Shown here piece by piece: positions 62,734 to 64,000 of a stretch of DNA of 64,000 nt. The stretch comes from Mangrovibacterium lignilyticum (GTDB taxonomy: Bacteria > Bacteroidota > Bacteroidia > Bacteroidales > Prolixibacteraceae), in NCBI RefSeq assembly GCF_010882175.1, contig NZ_WKLH01000001.1, positions 1,572,021 to 1,636,020 of the forward strand. The letters are read 5' to 3'. Under the pieces are notes generated by a model. The model saw only the letters and a list, made by a program, of their open reading frames with translations. It was not told the DNA's origin and made no database searches. The position numbers and the translations under genes were made by a program. Position 1 is the stretch's first letter, and every line of letters begins with the position of its first letter.

Positions 62734-63216
62734 ATGTTTAAAGTTGAAACAAGCAAAACCATCGCCCCCGAAATGCTGCAAAGCGGCCGTTCATCACTTC
62801 CCGAACGGATCGGGGCCAAGTTGAAGGCAATCGGTTTCATCAACATTACGCAGCAAGGCAATAAAATTTCGTTTCACGCCAACCTGACAGATCCTGATGC
62901 GGAATCCTTTCAACGCAAATACGGCAACGGCGAGCTCTATATTTCCGACGGCGCGCAGCCCACGATTCGCGTGGTAACCGACAAAACCAGAGACGCCGTA
63001 TATTCCGTTTTGCTGAGCCTGCTTATTTTTATCGCCGCTAACTACGGTTTCATTTTTCGTTCCGATGTTGGCCTGGCTTTCATCCTGGTGTTCAATGCTA
63101 TTCTTATTCCGGTGAGCGTGATGCAGGTGCTGCGCAACCGCTGTAACTGCAAAGGCAAACAGGAAGAATTGCTCGATTTGCTCGAAGAAAAACTAAAAGC
63201 AGACAGCCAGCAGTAG
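62734..63216 (+). CDS. Hypothetical protein with a two-helix membrane segment
   Basis: A 160-residue protein. The first 90 residues look soluble and beta-rich, with QGNKISFHANLTD and ELYISDGAQPTIRVV. Then two hydrophobic segments (AVYSVLLSLLIFIAANYGF and LAFILVFNAILIPVSVMQV) are followed by a charged tail (EELLDLLEEKL). A CNC motif follows the second helix. No recognisable family. It is independent of the HNH gene by about 150 bases. Confidence 0.65.
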   Translation: MFKVETSKTIAPEMLQSGRSSLPERIGAKLKAIGFINITQQGNKISFHANLTDPDAESFQRKYGNGELYISDGAQPTIRVVTDKTRDAVYSVLLSLLIFIAANYGFIFRSDVGLAFILVFNAILIPVSVMQVLRNRCNCKGKQEELLDLLEEKLKADSQQ

Positions 63217-63929
63217 CCAAGGCCGCAGAAATTCCCGTCAAGTTCCCCAAAATCATTGAAATAGCGAACGAATGTTTGCCCGGAAAAGGTGATTATTTTT
63301 TCGTTTATGCAGTCAAACGCCCTCTTCGTCACGCCAAACAGCTCGTTCATGAAAAAGACGATCAAACATAACTTAACCCTCATTCAGTTTTGATAAATTA
63401 GCTATAACAAACTGAAAGATAACAAACAGGACCAACCAGATGCTTTCCACATGCCCGAGATTAGACCACGAAAGCCGCATTAGCTTCTGAATTTTTCTGC
63501 CACGCACGATTTGAAGAGACGATTTTTCAGTTCGGATTAAACGTTTGCCCCAATTTCCGGGATCTCAATTTTTCATGAAGAGCAGTTTTAGCGCAAACAA
63601 GTCGCTGAAAATTTCGAAAACGCCAAAAGACGACGCGCGATGCTGTCGAAAATTTCGACAACACCAAATGGACCCTTTTGGCCCCGTCGAAATTTTCGAC
63701 AGCATGAAATGGACCCATTTGGTGCTTTCGAAATTTTCGAAAGCATGAAAAGACTCCGATTGGCGCTTTCGAAATTTTCGACAGCATGAAAAGGACCCGA
63801 TTGGCGCTTTCGAAAATTTCGACAAGAAAACAACGGTCGCAAACAACAACATTGAATTTTCAGGATTCCCGGCAGGGATCGATCTCTTGCCGTGAACCGC
63901 CATATTTTTTCACTTTAAAAAAAAGCACG
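63217..63929. other. Gene-free region with promoter copy and phased array D
   Basis: About 700 bases lie between two plus-strand genes. It contains a second copy of AGTTTTGATAAATTAG (63386-63401) and array D (63600-63826). Open frames crossing array D are products of the repeat. 63217-63380 and 63420-63590 show no gene or structure that I recognise. The former has codon-like composition but no start. Confidence 0.7.
63600..63826. repeat. Phased intergenic array D: CGAAAwTTTCG palindromes every 41 bp
   Basis: Six palindromes CGAAA-w-TTTCG are centred at 63611, 63652, 63693, 63734, 63775 and 63816, a step of exactly 41 bases each time. The arms extend to ten bases at 63734 (GCTTTCGAAA-T-TTTCGAAAGC). 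Halfway between them, at 20.5 bases, lies a second imperfect dyad (AAATGG-AC-CCATTT at 63713.5, similarly near 63672.5). The array is therefore two alternating palindromes every 20.5 bases. Flanks such as GCATGAAA and GGCGCTTT are partly shared. Confidence 0.85.
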
Positions 63930-64000
63930 ATGGATATTAAAACTTTCTCCCCTTTGTATGTTGGCCGACTTGGCATTAATGATTTGTTCTCGCTCAACCA
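63930..64000 (+). CDS. Start of an unidentified gene, cut by the window edge
   Basis: An ATG at 63930 opens a frame that continues to the end of the window, giving MDIKTFSPLYVGRLGINDLF and a few more residues. It is too short to assign. The opening loosely resembles enzymes that begin with a ...F-x-P-L-x-V-G-x-L... strand. A short frame can be chance, so the call is provisional. Confidence 0.4.
   Translation, partial: MDIKTFSPLYVGRLGINDLFSLN

Noticed and set aside
63565-63903. Overlapping minus-strand frames across array D
   Set aside because: Several frames are open in the same bases, as expected of a repeat. The peptides only echo the repeat unit, and 41 is not a multiple of three, so the same repeat appears in three frames.
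1-64000. tRNA, rRNA, insertion sequences, prophage
   Set aside because: No T-loop GGTTCGAATCC pattern with matching stems, no rRNA-like block, no transposase or phage structural gene was seen on reading. A covariance-model search would be decisive for small RNAs.

Overview
The window reads as a chromosomal segment of a Bacteroidota bacterium, most likely an environmental, marine-type member of the Marinilabiliales (Prolixibacteraceae-like). This rests on the giant gliding/type IX secretion protein SprA next to ruvA, a complete-looking menaquinone cluster, propionate-type methylmalonyl-CoA mutase in two subunits, weak Shine-Dalgarno signals, and many upstream matches to the Bacteroidota -7 promoter element TAnnTTTG. 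The family-level placement is inference. I see no rRNA, tRNA, CRISPR array, insertion sequence or prophage. The coding content is mostly ordinary housekeeping.

Layout. 1-5.9 kb: a truncated MalY/PatB-type aminotransferase after a ComB-like phosphatase, two tandem paralogous secreted proteins, a DUF5995 protein, an M48 metalloprotease and a secreted lipoprotein. 5.9-6.8 kb: a gene-free stretch with a striking phased repeat array. 6.8-11.3 kb: mutB and mutA, with a four-helix-bundle (23S IVS type) gene inserted between them. 11.5-16.3 kb: a TetR-controlled tripartite efflux operon (tetR, emrA-like, emrB-like, tolC-like). 16.4-22.7 kb: a lipoprotein, an alpha-oxoamine synthase-like PLP enzyme overlapping an L-Ala-D/L-Glu epimerase, an MBL hydrolase, Mpl, and a Gly-rich lipoprotein, suggesting murein peptide recycling. 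22.8-27 kb: a DUF4395 membrane protein, an S37-type peptidase and a GH36-like protein whose two catalytic aspartates appear to be missing. 27.2-34.4 kb: menI-like, menF, menD, menB, menA, menC, menE. 34.4-42.5 kb: desaturase, FAD-linked oxidase, small proteins, a DUF3352 protein and a U32 peptidase/tRNA hydroxylase. 42.8-52.2 kb: sprA, ruvA, pdxA. 52.4-57.1 kb: nitroreductase, aldo/keto reductase, rlmN, ferredoxin reductase-like, yidD. 57.3-60.8 kb: TauE/SafE permease and a zinc-type ABC importer whose last gene is a 59-residue Cys-rich protein. 60.9-64 kb: CE2-type esterase, HNH nuclease, a membrane protein, another repeat array and the start of a further gene.

The most unusual signal is not in the genes. 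Four separate intergenic stretches (about 6.16-6.48, 35.57-35.88, 42.66-42.81 and 63.6-63.83 kb) each carry an array of short degenerate units whose sequence is unique to the locus. All four share a period of 20-22 bp, two turns of the DNA helix. In three of them the units, the spacers or both are palindromic, and one array reverses orientation in the middle. I do not recognise this as a described element. It looks like a family of helically phased protein-binding arrays with locus-specific sequence.
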